Part shown: positions 18,318-26,490 of the stretch, one piece after another
Numbering within the stretch: the stretch's first letter is position 1
Layout: each line of letters begins with the position of its first letter
Notes under the pieces: generated by a model
The model's input: only the letters and a program-made list of their open reading frames with translations
What the model was told of the DNA's origin: nothing
The model's database searches: none
NCBI RefSeq assembly: GCF_004134945.1
Contig: NZ_SBAP01000008.1
Coordinates: forward strand, 29,013-93,012
DNA length: 64,000 bases
Origin: Fusobacterium_C necrophorum_A
GTDB taxonomy: Bacteria > Fusobacteriota > Fusobacteriia > Fusobacteriales > Fusobacteriaceae
Direction: 5' to 3'
Made by a program: the position numbers and the translations under genes

Positions 18318-18602
18318 TTAAAAGAAAATAATCTCCGCTTCCGTTTCGTACCAAGGACCTTCCTCATCCTCTCCCAAGGTTACAAAAAAACCGATTTGAC
18401 AATCTTCCAAATTCAAGATATAACAATTTGCCTCCTCATCTTTGGAAAAATTCATTTTTTTGAATTTTGTATTTTCCAGTCTTTCTGCCATGTCCTCTCT
18501 TTCTTCACAGAGCTCTTGTAGATCTTCTTCCAAATCAAAGCCTAATTTTTTGAATTCTTCATTGATTGTTTTTATTTTTTTACATAATTTTTCCGAAATC
18601 AT
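18318..18602 (-). CDS. hypothetical acidic protein, 94 residues
   Basis: I do not recognise the family. The product is helical and charged at its N-terminus (residues 1-50, with a likely coiled coil) and ends in a beta-rich segment with GFFVTLGEDEEGPWYE. It has no signal peptide. The ATG follows AGGGAAG and begins one base after the stop of a 40-codon ORF, so three tiny genes are tightly coupled here. Confidence 0.65.
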   Translation of the reverse strand: MISEKLCKKIKTINEEFKKLGFDLEEDLQELCEEREDMAERLENTKFKKMNFSKDEEANCYILNLEDCQIGFFVTLGEDEEGPWYETEAEIIFF

Positions 18603-18603
18603 T

Positions 18604-18726
18604 TTATCTTCCCTTCCACCATTTCCAAAATGTCAATACTATTTGTATCTTTCGAATTTCCCATGGCATTTTTCGCAATGCTCTCTCCATTTGTCTTTCT
18701 ATCTTCTCTTCCCATTCTTTTTCCAT
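18604..18726 (-). CDS. tiny basic/tryptophan-rich ORF, 40 residues
   Basis: An ATG directly abutting the stop of the preceding ORF (TAA-ATG) opens 40 codons: a charged amphipathic N-terminus, then a C-terminus rich in W and K (LTFWKWWKGR). It has no recognised family. Its tight packing between two other ORFs on the same strand is the main support. Confidence 0.45.
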   Translation of the reverse strand: MEKEWEEKIERQMERALRKMPWEIRKIQIVLTFWKWWKGR

Positions 18727-18879
18727 TTATATCCACCAGTCCTCAGCTTTATCAGTACTTTTCCATTTTTTTCGAATTCTAAATTTATATTGAATGTATT
18801 CGTACGCTTTGTCATATGCCTTTAATATCAATCCTATCACAACCAGAGGAAATAACAGAATTTTAGCCAATTTCATCAT
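18727..18879 (-). CDS. tiny single-helix membrane ORF, about 50 residues
   Basis: An ATGATG start opens a peptide with one hydrophobic helix (LAKILLFPLVVIGLILKAY), then a basic stretch and a terminal EDWWI. It is likely an inner-membrane peptide. A weak GGGTGAT precedes it. It is the first ORF of a three-ORF cluster; family unknown. Confidence 0.45.
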   Translation of the reverse strand: MMKLAKILLFPLVVIGLILKAYDKAYEYIQYKFRIRKKWKSTDKAEDWWI

Positions 18880-18978
18880 ATTTATCACCCACTTATGATT
18901 TCTTAATGCTTCCTAATTTATCCTTTTTTATATTTTACACTATTTTTATTGTTTTTAAAAGAAAAAAACAAAGAAACA

Positions 18979-19007
18979 TTGACTTAATCTGCAATTTATG
19001 GTATAAA
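18979..19007 (+). promoter_or_regulatory. promoter of the HU gene
   Basis: TTGACT (18979-18984), a 17-base spacer and TATAAA (19002-19007), 36 bases before the ATG of the HU gene. Confidence 0.8.
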
Positions 19008-19042
19008 CTATTGCAGATATTAAATTTAGGAGGACGTAAGAA

Positions 19043-19318
19043 ATGACAAAAAAAGAGTTTGCAAAAGTATTATTTGATAACGGAGTTTATTCTTCTAAAG
19101 CAGAAGCGGAAAGAAATATTGAAACTATCTTCTCTTTAATGGAAGAATGTATTATTCGTGACGGTTCCTTCAGTATCACAAACTGGGGAAAATTAGAAGT
19201 AGTGGAAAGAGCTCCAAGATTAGGAAGAAATCCTAAAACCGGAGAAGAAGTAAAAATTCCTTCTAGAAAATCTATTAAATTCAGACCGGGAAAAGCTTTC
19301 TTGGAAAAATTAAACTAA
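19043..19318 (+). CDS. HU-family DNA-binding protein
   Basis: The 91-residue protein has the HU/IHF layout: helical N-terminus (MTKKEFAKVLFDNG), a WGKLEV strand, the beta-arm with RLGRNPKTGEEVKIPSR and the final FRPGKAFLEKLN. It bends and compacts DNA. It is monocistronic, with its own promoter, an AGGAGG RBS and a terminator directly after. Confidence 0.95.
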   Translation: MTKKEFAKVLFDNGVYSSKAEAERNIETIFSLMEECIIRDGSFSITNWGKLEVVERAPRLGRNPKTGEEVKIPSRKSIKFRPGKAFLEKLN

Positions 19319-19343
19319 ATTTATTGCTTTTATGGGGAAGTCC

Positions 19344-19369
19344 AAAGGGAGAGCAGCTCCCTTTTTTTT
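19344..19369 (+). terminator. terminator of the HU gene
   Basis: A perfect 8-bp stem (AAAGGGAG with CTCCCTTT) around an AGCAG loop is followed by a T run. Confidence 0.85.
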
Positions 19370-19375
19370 CTTCTC

Positions 19376-19404
19376 TTGTTTTTTCTTAAAAAATTCGTTA
19401 CACT
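19376..19404 (+). promoter_or_regulatory. weak promoter candidate of the SDR gene
   Basis: TTGTTT, a 17-base spacer and TACACT, 43 bases upstream of the start codon. The -35 partly overlaps the T-rich tail after the HU terminator. Confidence 0.4.
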
Positions 19405-19446
19405 AGAAGTAGAAGACAAAAACTAAGAGAAAGGAGTGTCACATTT

Positions 19447-20247
19447 ATGAATTGTGAAAATCGTTTACAAGGGAAAATAGCTTTTATTACGGGAGCTACC
19501 AGCGGAATTGGAAAAGCAACTGCCATTGCTCTGGCAAAAGAAGGAGTAGATCTTATTCTAACGGCAAGGCGAGAACAATTATTGTTGGAATTAAAATCCC
19601 ATTTGGAGCAAACTTATAACATTCGAGTATTCGCTCTCCGATTTGATGTTAGAGATTCTCAAACTGTAAAAAGAAGCATTGAAATGCTTCCTCTTTCTTG
19701 GAGAAATATTCAAATTCTGGTCAACAATGCCGGTCTGGCTTTGGGCTTAGACAAAGAGTATCTGAATACTTCCGAAGATATTGATACTGTGATAGATACC
19801 AATGTAAAGGGAATGCTCTATGTCACAAATGCTGTCGTTCCTTTGATGCTTTCTCACCGAAAGCCTTCTATCATTGTGAATTTAGGTTCCGTTGCCGGAG
19901 ATTCCGCCTATGCAGGTGGTGCAGTTTACTGTGCAAGTAAGGCAGCTATTAAAATTCTAAGTGACGGATTGCGAATCGACTTAATAGACAGTCCTATTAA
20001 AATCACAAATGTCAAACCGGGTGTTGTGGAAACCAATTTCAGCAAAATTCGTTTTAAGGGAGATGAAGAAAGAGCCAAGAAAGTCTATACAGGTATTCAG
20101 TCGCTAACTCCGGAAGATATTGCAGATACCATTGTCTATATTTGCAATCTTCCTGACAATGTACAAATTCCGGAAATCACAATGACTCCTATGATGCAGG
20201 CTGATGGACTTCATATATACAGGCACACCAAGGAAAACAGTTTCTGA
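19447..20247 (+). CDS. SDR-family NAD(P)-dependent oxidoreductase (YdfG-like)
   Basis: The 266-residue protein has the classical short-chain dehydrogenase motifs: TGATSGIG (residues 15-22), NNAG, the catalytic serine in NLGS and YxxxK as YCASK. It resembles the serine/3-hydroxy acid dehydrogenase group (YdfG); the substrate cannot be fixed. The last residues (MMQADGLHI) are echoed in a short remnant about 100 bases downstream. Confidence 0.88.
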   Translation: MNCENRLQGKIAFITGATSGIGKATAIALAKEGVDLILTARREQLLLELKSHLEQTYNIRVFALRFDVRDSQTVKRSIEMLPLSWRNIQILVNNAGLALGLDKEYLNTSEDIDTVIDTNVKGMLYVTNAVVPLMLSHRKPSIIVNLGSVAGDSAYAGGAVYCASKAAIKILSDGLRIDLIDSPIKITNVKPGVVETNFSKIRFKGDEERAKKVYTGIQSLTPEDIADTIVYICNLPDNVQIPEITMTPMMQADGLHIYRHTKENSF

Positions 20248-20258
20248 AAAAATTTTTT

Positions 20259-20284
20259 GCGGAGAATTTCATCTCCGCTTTTTA
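20259..20284 (+). terminator. terminator of the SDR gene
   Basis: A perfect 7-bp GC-rich stem (GCGGAGA/TCTCCGC) with a 6-base loop, followed by a T run. Confidence 0.9.
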
Positions 20285-20330
20285 TTTTCTATTCTTTGCC
20301 TTACATATAAGGAAAGATTTCCTACAAATA

Positions 20331-20366
20331 CAAGCTGACGGCTTACATATAGAAAACAAACATTAA
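20331..20366 (+). pseudogene. remnant of a duplicated SDR gene tail
   Basis: The plus strand reads QADGLHIENKH-stop, echoing QADGLHIYRHTKENSF at the end of the intact SDR gene. No upstream coding sequence remains. It is best explained as the last scrap of a tandem paralogue. Confidence 0.5.
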
Positions 20367-20375
20367 GATAAAACA

Positions 20376-20411
20376 GGATATATCTCCAATGTAATATTGT
20401 AAGATATATCC
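20376..20411 (-). terminator. perfect inverted repeat, likely terminator of the HIT operon
   Basis: Ten-base perfect arms (GGATATATCT / AGATATATCC), with a further CAAT/ATTG pairing in the loop, lie 17 bases past the HIT gene stop. A T-rich stretch follows on the minus strand. Confidence 0.6.
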
Positions 20412-20427
20412 GAAACTCTCCAGCAGA

Positions 20428-20766
20428 CTACACCATAGTCCCCAATGGTTCTCCTCCTAATAAGTGGAAGTGAATATGAAACACGGTCTGTCCCCCATAT
20501 TCATTGCAATTCGAAACAACTCGATAGCCCTTTTCTGCCAGTCCCAACTCTTTCGCTTGTTTTGCAATCACAAAATAAATGTACCCAATCAAAGCCTCAT
20601 CTTCTTTTTGGATATCATTTATCGTCGGAATTTCTTTTTTCGGCACAAATAAAATATGTACTTTCGCAGCCGGTGCAATGTCACGAAATGCAATGACAAC
20701 ATCATCTTCGTAGACAATGTCCGCCGGAATTTCCCGATTGATTATTTTAGTAAATATAGATGCCAT
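20428..20766 (-). CDS. HIT-family (HINT-like) nucleotide-binding protein
   Basis: The 112-residue protein has the histidine triad HIHFH (His97, 99, 101) followed by LLGG near its C-terminus, and FRDIAPAAKVHIL upstream, typical of HINT purine-nucleoside phosphoramidases. It is cytoplasmic. It lies 14 bases after rpiB in a five-gene minus-strand run. Confidence 0.95.
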   Translation of the reverse strand: MASIFTKIINREIPADIVYEDDVVIAFRDIAPAAKVHILFVPKKEIPTINDIQKEDEALIGYIYFVIAKQAKELGLAEKGYRVVSNCNEYGGQTVFHIHFHLLGGEPLGTMV

Positions 20767-20780
20767 AACTTCTCCTCCTC

Positions 20781-21224
20781 TTAGAATAAGTCACAAGACT
20801 CAATACTTTCAATTCTTCTGGAATGTCTTCCTCCTTCAAATTCCGTTTCCAAGAAAGTATCTACAATTTCCAGAGCCACAACATCTCCAATGATTCTTCC
20901 CCCTAAGGCAAGAATATTTGCATCATTGTGTTGTCTGGTCAACCTTGCCATGGTTACATTGGTACAAAGGGCTGCTCGAATTCCGGAAACTTTGTTGGCC
21001 GCAATCGAAATTCCAATTCCTGTTCCACAAACTAAAATTCCACAGTCCACTTTTTTATCCACTACGGCATGAGCCACCAACTTCCCATATTTTGGATAAT
21101 CCACCGACTCCGTCGAATGAGTTCCGAAGTCTTCTACTTCGTATCCTTTTTTCGATAGATGTTGTTTTATCGCTTCTTTTAATGCAAATCCTCCATGATC
21201 CGCTCCTAATCCTATCTTTTTCAA
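20781..21224 (-). CDS. rpiB: ribose-5-phosphate isomerase B
   Basis: The 147-residue protein matches RpiB: GADHGGFALKEAI at the start, VDYPKYGKLVAHAV, the catalytic cysteine in ILVCGTGIGISIAANK and NDANILALGGR. It interconverts ribose 5-phosphate and ribulose 5-phosphate. It lies 12 bases after the FKBP gene. Confidence 0.95.
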   Translation of the reverse strand: MKKIGLGADHGGFALKEAIKQHLSKKGYEVEDFGTHSTESVDYPKYGKLVAHAVVDKKVDCGILVCGTGIGISIAANKVSGIRAALCTNVTMARLTRQHNDANILALGGRIIGDVVALEIVDTFLETEFEGGRHSRRIESIESCDLF

Positions 21225-21236
21225 AATAGCCGCCTC

Positions 21237-21722
21237 CTAGTCTTCAAATCCATGAAAATGAACATGTCCATGTTCCAATTCTTTTTCTTCCGCCTCTCGA
21301 ACTCCGGTTACCAACACTTCAAAAGTTAAATTTCTACCTGCAAACGGATGATTTCCATCTGTCATAATTTTATCTCCGTCCACTTCCGTTACTGTATAAA
21401 TAACCTCAGAGCCATCATCCATTTCAGCTACAAATTCCATTCCTTCATAGATATCATCGAATTCTTCAAAATCGGATCTTTTCATTTCTTCCAATAAGTC
21501 TTCGTCATAATCTCCATAGGCTTCTTCCATATCCAAATCCAAATTTCCCTTGAAGCCCTTTTCTTTCCCTTCCAAGAACTCTTCCACTTTTGGAACAAAA
21601 GCTCCAATTCCTTGAATATACATAAAAGGACCTACATCTTGTGTATCTTCCAATAATTCGTGGCTTTCTTTGTCATACACTTTAAATTCCAAAGTGACAA
21701 CTCTGTTCTTTTCAATTTTCAT
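21237..21722 (-). CDS. FKBP-type peptidyl-prolyl isomerase, SlyD-like
   Basis: The 161-residue protein has the SlyD arrangement: an FKBP N-terminus (VTLEFKVYD), the inserted IF domain with AYGDYDEDLL, and return to the FKBP core with DGNHPFAGRNLTFEV. The short His-rich tail (HGHVHFHGFED) suggests metal binding. It assists protein folding in the cytoplasm. Confidence 0.92.
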   Translation of the reverse strand: MKIEKNRVVTLEFKVYDKESHELLEDTQDVGPFMYIQGIGAFVPKVEEFLEGKEKGFKGNLDLDMEEAYGDYDEDLLEEMKRSDFEEFDDIYEGMEFVAEMDDGSEVIYTVTEVDGDKIMTDGNHPFAGRNLTFEVLVTGVREAEEKELEHGHVHFHGFED

Positions 21723-21741
21723 AAAATCTCTCCTTATCTTT

Positions 21742-22332
21742 TTATATATTTTTAAATCCCATAATTGCTTCTATATATTTCCGATTTTGATGAGAAGTCA
21801 ATTCTTCCAATAAATCGAATGCCAAAGGAATCGCAGTAGCCGGACTGGAAGAAGTCCATACTCTCTCATCCTTGCAAAAAATACTATTCTGAAAATTTAC
21901 CTTATACCCGGCAAGTTGTTTTGAGTATCTTCCATTTTCATAAAGATACGTTGTCATCTTTTTTCCTGCAAAATATCCTGTACTTGCTAAAAGTATACTT
22001 CCGGTGCAAATTCCTATGATATATAATTGCTGCTCCAGTGCTCCGGCAATCAAAGATTGCAAATCTCTATTCTTTATCGCCTCAAAGTAATGATATTTTC
22101 CGAAGCCCCCAGGCAGTATCACAGCACTATATTCTGAAATCTCTATATCTTTTATGTTCAACTCGAAATGAAGCTTCAAATTCCAAGAAGCGGAAATCTT
22201 TTCTTCCAGACTGCAAATTTCCAAATGAAGGTCTTTGCTTCCCAACATTTCATTCCAACCGAAAATATCCAAAAATGGAGAAAACTCCATACTTTCCACT
22301 CCCGGAGCTAAAACCAATAATACTTTTCTCAT
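21742..22332 (-). CDS. DJ-1/PfpI family protein
   Basis: The 196-residue protein shows VLLVLAPGVESMEF at the N-terminus, AVILPGGFGKY and the nucleophile elbow GICTGS, typical of the DJ-1/PfpI glutamine amidotransferase-like family. Members act as deglycases, chaperones or stress proteins; the specific activity is not known. It follows the SUFU-domain gene by six bases. Confidence 0.9.
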   Translation of the reverse strand: MRKVLLVLAPGVESMEFSPFLDIFGWNEMLGSKDLHLEICSLEEKISASWNLKLHFELNIKDIEISEYSAVILPGGFGKYHYFEAIKNRDLQSLIAGALEQQLYIIGICTGSILLASTGYFAGKKMTTYLYENGRYSKQLAGYKVNFQNSIFCKDERVWTSSSPATAIPLAFDLLEELTSHQNRKYIEAIMGFKNI

Positions 22333-22338
22333 CCTTCT

Positions 22339-23640
22339 TTATTGATAGAGAATCTGTGAATTCTCTTCTTTTTCTTCTCCTTCTTCCAATTCCGTTGCAC
22401 TTTCATCTAAAGCCACGTTCACACGATGAATATCCGTTACCATTGGACTTTTAGTAAATAAAGCTTCCAATTCTTCAAAACCTATCTCCTGTTTATATTC
22501 CAATTCTTCTGTATACAGGGGAATTAGATTATAAAAATGAATTTGTTTTTCTTCGTTCAGCTCCAATTGAAAGGCTTCCATTCCATATTCATAGGGATAG
22601 GTTACCAAAAATCCTGTGAAATTCGTATTCCCTAAATACGTATCGTAGGCTACACTGTGTCCCGCTCCCAACCAAGTCTCATTACTGAAGGGAAATCTTG
22701 CCATATCCAATAAATATTGCACAACCCACATGGTATCCAAATCCAATTCCCAATCATCCGGCAAACATAAAAACAATTCATCATATCCAAATTTTTCCGG
22801 TACCAATTCAAGAGGAGTTCCCTCCATAAATCGACTTCCCATTCCAAAAGTCATAAGAGTCGTATACGGATGCTTTGTACTTGCCGGTATCATCAAAACA
22901 TCTATATTTGCATATTCCGGACCAATATCAGGAATTCTTCTTTCAATTTTTCCGAAATGTTTTTCAATATGCTCCAATACTCTGTCAGCTTCCTCTTTAC
23001 TATAGACCTTACAATCAAATTCAGCATCAGAATAATGAAATTTCTTTTTCATCTTTTCGAATTCTTTTGTCATTTTCAAATCATAATAAACTTGAGCCAA
23101 GACTCGGGCAACTTCTTCTCCCTCCCAACTCATATCACAGCCTTCTTTTTCCCAAATGGAAATTGCTTTTTTTAAATAGGGAATGGATCGTTCCAATTCC
23201 TTTTTTTCCATCAAAGCCATTCCGTAAAAAAAATTCCAATCCTTTTTTTCAATTTCGGTATGTTTTTCTAAAAATTGAATTAACTTATCAAATTCTCGCA
23301 ATTCTTGATAACTTTCCATGACAAAATATGCCGCATCGTCTTCAAACTCTCCTTCTAATTCTAAGGCTCTTGTTCCATAAACAATGGCCTCTTTCCAATT
23401 TTCCAAAAAAAAGTATGCATAACATACCCGAAAATTCCAATCAAAAGTATCTTCTTTCGCCTGCTCCTTCATCAAATATTTCAAAGCTTCTTCATGCCTA
23501 TCCAAATTATTTAAGGCTCTGGCATATTCTCCATATTCTTCTTTTCCCCAGTCGGAAAGAGAATCCAACAGTTCCAGTACTCCGTCCATATCTTCCACTT
23601 CGTAAAGTTTTTCTATTTTGTCATGAATTTTCTTATCCAT
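22339..23640 (-). CDS. TPR plus suppressor-of-fused (SUFU) domain protein
   Basis: The 433-residue protein has an N-terminal half of helical TPR-like repeats (ARALNNLDRHEEALKYL and similar) and a C-terminal half matching bacterial SUFU domains (LMTFGMGSRFM, ELFLCLPDDWEL, GFLVTYPYEYG). Bacterial SUFU domains often occur in immunity or stress proteins; the role here is unknown. It begins the minus-strand run ending with the HIT gene and is divergent from the GNAT gene. Confidence 0.82.
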   Translation of the reverse strand: MDKKIHDKIEKLYEVEDMDGVLELLDSLSDWGKEEYGEYARALNNLDRHEEALKYLMKEQAKEDTFDWNFRVCYAYFFLENWKEAIVYGTRALELEGEFEDDAAYFVMESYQELREFDKLIQFLEKHTEIEKKDWNFFYGMALMEKKELERSIPYLKKAISIWEKEGCDMSWEGEEVARVLAQVYYDLKMTKEFEKMKKKFHYSDAEFDCKVYSKEEADRVLEHIEKHFGKIERRIPDIGPEYANIDVLMIPASTKHPYTTLMTFGMGSRFMEGTPLELVPEKFGYDELFLCLPDDWELDLDTMWVVQYLLDMARFPFSNETWLGAGHSVAYDTYLGNTNFTGFLVTYPYEYGMEAFQLELNEEKQIHFYNLIPLYTEELEYKQEIGFEELEALFTKSPMVTDIHRVNVALDESATELEEGEEKEENSQILYQ

Positions 23641-23716
23641 GTAGCCTCCTCATATTTTATATTCTTTTTTCATTATAACATTTTTATGTAGAAATTTTCA
23701 ATGTATAAAATAAAAA

Positions 23717-23740
23717 TATGATATAATAAGTCATATCATA
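23717..23740. repeat. inverted repeat over a -10-like box in a divergent promoter region
   Basis: TATGATA and TATCATA (7-bp perfect arms, 10-base spacer) enclose TATAATAAG in the gap between the SUFU gene and the GNAT operon. It could be an operator over the plus-strand promoter. No clear -35 is visible. Confidence 0.4.
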
Positions 23741-23770
23741 AAAAATATAGAGAAAAGGGAGGGCAGCAAA

Positions 23771-24244
23771 ATGATCTTTTTAGAAACTAAAGATGAGATT
23801 CAATATTACGTATTGGAAGTAAAGGAGCTTTCCAAAATAAAGTCATTGTGGGAGAACAGTGGTCAATATCACGCAAAACTATCTAAGCATTTTTCTACAC
23901 TCTTTACTTCCCTAAGTTTTGAAAAAAGAATGAAGCATTTTTTAACAATGAATGAGCTATATATTAGTCTTGCAATCTCACAATCGAAAGAGATTGGCTA
24001 TTGTATTTCTACCTGTCAAAATGGAAGCGGAGAAATTCTCTCTTTTTTCGTAGAGAAAAATTATAGAAATCGAGGAATAGGAAGCTGTCTGATAGAAAAT
24101 CATCTTCTATGGTTAGAAAAAAATGCCAGTTCTATTTCTGTAGATGTTCTATATGAGAATGAAAATACCATTCGCTTTTATGAAAAATGTGGTTTTAAAC
24201 CCTTTACTATAAAAATGCTATTCACAGCGGAAAGGAAAAAATAA
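23771..24244 (+). CDS. GNAT-family N-acetyltransferase
   Basis: The 157-residue protein has the acetyl-CoA binding motif RNRGIGSCLIENHL (after VEKNY) and the C-terminal YENENTIRFYEKCGFK motif of GNAT enzymes. The acceptor is unknown. It is the first gene of a plus-strand operon with phospholipid genes; its stop is one base from the next start, so it may modify a lipid head group or a protein of that pathway (inference). Confidence 0.85.
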   Translation: MIFLETKDEIQYYVLEVKELSKIKSLWENSGQYHAKLSKHFSTLFTSLSFEKRMKHFLTMNELYISLAISQSKEIGYCISTCQNGSGEILSFFVEKNYRNRGIGSCLIENHLLWLEKNASSISVDVLYENENTIRFYEKCGFKPFTIKMLFTAERKK

Positions 24245-24245
24245 G

Positions 24246-24854
24246 ATGATTTCAATCTACCAATTAAAACCAAAATTTCAAGCTTTATTAAGACCTTTGA
24301 CAAAAGTATTGTTTCGTCTGGGAATGACTGCCAATATGGTCACTCTTTTTGCTATGTTTGCTTCCATTGCTCTGGGAATTTTTCTATATATTTTCTCGAC
24401 AATAACAATATATTATCTCAGTTTGCCTTTCTTTTTATTTTTCCGAATGGCACTCAATGCCATCGATGGAATGTTAGCAAGAGAATTTCATCAAAAATCC
24501 CATTTAGGAGGAATTTACAATGAAATTGGCGATATTATTTCAGATTCTTTTCTGTTTTTCGCTTTTTTTCCATTAGGATTTTCTCCACTTCTTTTATTCT
24601 CTATTGTCATTTTAGCGGCAACTTCAGAGGTTATTGGTATTCTGGGAGCAGTTGAGGGAACAGAACGAAGATATGACGGTCCTATGGGAAAAAGTGATAG
24701 GGCTTTTGTGTTGTCTTGTATTGGGATATTACATGCTTTTCAAATTTTCTCAGTATCCCATCTGCAATATATATTTATCTTAATGTTATTTTTATTGTTC
24801 TACACTTGCTATAATCGAATTCAAGCCATATTGAAATCAGGAGGTAAGAAATGA
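24246..24854 (+). CDS. CDP-alcohol phosphatidyltransferase family protein (YnbA-like)
   Basis: The 202-residue membrane protein has several hydrophobic helices and the CDP-alcohol transferase signature in a variant form. The usual DxxDGxxARx8GxxxDxxxD reads N71-AI-D74-G75-ML-A78-R79, G88, N92, D96, so the first and third aspartates are asparagines. From memory E. coli YnbA has the same two substitutions. It would transfer a phosphatidyl or similar group from a CDP-linked donor. Its stop overlaps the next start (ATGA). Confidence 0.85.
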   Translation: MISIYQLKPKFQALLRPLTKVLFRLGMTANMVTLFAMFASIALGIFLYIFSTITIYYLSLPFFLFFRMALNAIDGMLAREFHQKSHLGGIYNEIGDIISDSFLFFAFFPLGFSPLLLFSIVILAATSEVIGILGAVEGTERRYDGPMGKSDRAFVLSCIGILHAFQIFSVSHLQYIFILMLFLLFYTCYNRIQAILKSGGKK

Positions 24855-25785
24855 AACTTGTTATGCAATATATTTTAGAAAACCCTATTTTTATTGCATT
24901 ATTTTCTCTGATTTTTCTCTCCAAGCTATTTGTGACTGTCCGAAAACATTCTTTTTCTCCAGAAACATATCAAAATTTAAAGGATAGGATTCACAGTTGG
25001 TTCTACATTGTCTTATCTCTTTTTATTGCTCTATCTCAAAGAAATGTATTCTTCATCTACTTCGGCTTTGTGATGTTTTTGGGATTGAAAGAATATTTTT
25101 CTCTGATTGAACTGCGAAAAAGCGATCGATATTTAATTTTCTTTTTATATCTTACCATTCCCTTTGAGATGTATCTGATCGATATTCAATGGTATGATTT
25201 ATTCATTATTTTTGTCCCTGTCTATGTATTTTTCTTGGTTGCCATCGTATTGACACTTCAACAAAAGGTGGAAGGAATTTTAAAGACCAGTGCAACTATC
25301 TTTTGGGGAGTTATGATTTGTGTTTATGGATTGGGGCATATCAGTTATCTCTATAATTTTTCCATACCTCAAGTAGATGCTGTGGGGCGAGAATTGATTC
25401 TCTATGTTTTACTTTTGACAGAAGGAAACGACATTTTCCAATATATCTGGGGAAAAGTTTGGGAAAACGAAAAATCATTCCTTTGGTAAGTCCGAACAAA
25501 ACATGGGCAGGTTTCTTAGGAGGCGTATTTTCTACTATTTTTCTTGCAATCATGTTGGGAATACACTTTTTTGACTTTCCTATACATTATCTTTTCTTAT
25601 TCGGCTTGGAAATTTCTATTTTCGGCTTTTTAGGAGATGTCTCTATCTCCGCCGTCAAACGGGATTTAGGAATTAAGGATACCAGTCATCTCATTCCCGG
25701 TCATGGTGGTATTTTAGATAGACTTGACAGCCTCATTTTTGTTTCTCTTTTATTTTTCCATACTATCTATTATCTATATTATTAG
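24851..25785 (+). pseudogene. phosphatidate cytidylyltransferase (CdsA/YnbB-like), frameshifted
   Basis: The first frame (24851-25489, 212 codons) gives membrane helices and the motif TEGNDIFQYIWGKV, then runs out of frame. The second frame (in phase from 25459 to 25785) continues with GKRKIIPLVSPNKTWAGF and the CdsA signature SAVKRDLGIKDTSHLIPGHGGILDR. One extra base near 25457-25462 (a GTTTGGG run) would join them at GKV-x-GKRK. The gene is therefore disrupted, or there is a sequencing error or recoding. Intact, it would make a CDP-diacylglycerol-like donor for the YnbA-like enzyme. Confidence 0.85.
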
Positions 25786-25811
25786 AATTATAAAAAAAGG
25801 ATGAGAGTACT

Positions 25812-26429
25812 ATGATTCGTGAATTATTTTATGGAAGTGTTGTAAAATTTTTGTGCCATTTTATTATTGGAAGAGAAGTCGAAGGAAAAGAAATTCTTCC
25901 GGAAAAGGGTCCCGCTATTTTGATTGCCAATCACAATAGTCATCTGGACGCTCTTATGATTTTAAGTTTATTTCCTCGAAACCAAATAAGAAATATTTAC
26001 GCTGTAGGAGCGAAAGATTACTTCTTTCGAAATCCTATTCTAAGCTTTTTTTCCAAGCATTTTATCGGAGTTATTCCTTTGGATAGAAAAGTAAAAAAGG
26101 AAGAAATTTTAAATCCCATTTATACAGCGATTGAAGAAGGTAAAATTCTACTTATTTTTCCGGAAGGAACTCGAAACTTAAAAGGAACCATATCTCCTTT
26201 TAAAAATGGAATCTCAAAGATAGCACAGAAATATCCGGAACTTGCTTTCTATCCGATTGTCTTATCCGGTCTGCGAAGAGTGCTTGCAAAAAATGAAAAA
26301 ATTATGGTTCCCTTTATTTCTCATATCTATATTAAGCCGGCAGAATTTTATCACTCGGAACGCCATGAATTTATGGATAGAATCTTTCAAATTTTTTCAC
26401 AGCAATTGGAACATGAGAAAAACATGTAA
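25812..26429 (+). CDS. 1-acylglycerol-3-phosphate acyltransferase family (PlsC-like)
   Basis: The 205-residue protein has the acyltransferase motif I as HNSHLD (His41, Asp46) and the FPEGTRN motif, as in PlsC. It makes phosphatidate, the substrate of a CdsA enzyme, so the operon encodes acyltransferase, cytidylyltransferase and head-group transferase in sequence. It could serve a dedicated lipid rather than bulk phospholipid (inference). Confidence 0.9.
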   Translation: MIRELFYGSVVKFLCHFIIGREVEGKEILPEKGPAILIANHNSHLDALMILSLFPRNQIRNIYAVGAKDYFFRNPILSFFSKHFIGVIPLDRKVKKEEILNPIYTAIEEGKILLIFPEGTRNLKGTISPFKNGISKIAQKYPELAFYPIVLSGLRRVLAKNEKIMVPFISHIYIKPAEFYHSERHEFMDRIFQIFSQQLEHEKNM

Positions 26430-26490
26430 CATTGTGGCAAATATCAATTTTTTCATTTAGTGCTTCTAACAGTCTCATTTCCTTTAAAAG

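Noticed and set aside
25440..25490. Programmed -1 frameshift in the CdsA-like gene
   Set aside because: The sequence before the shift has no X-XXY-YYZ heptamer in the right phase and no clear stimulatory hairpin; a one-base deletion is simpler.
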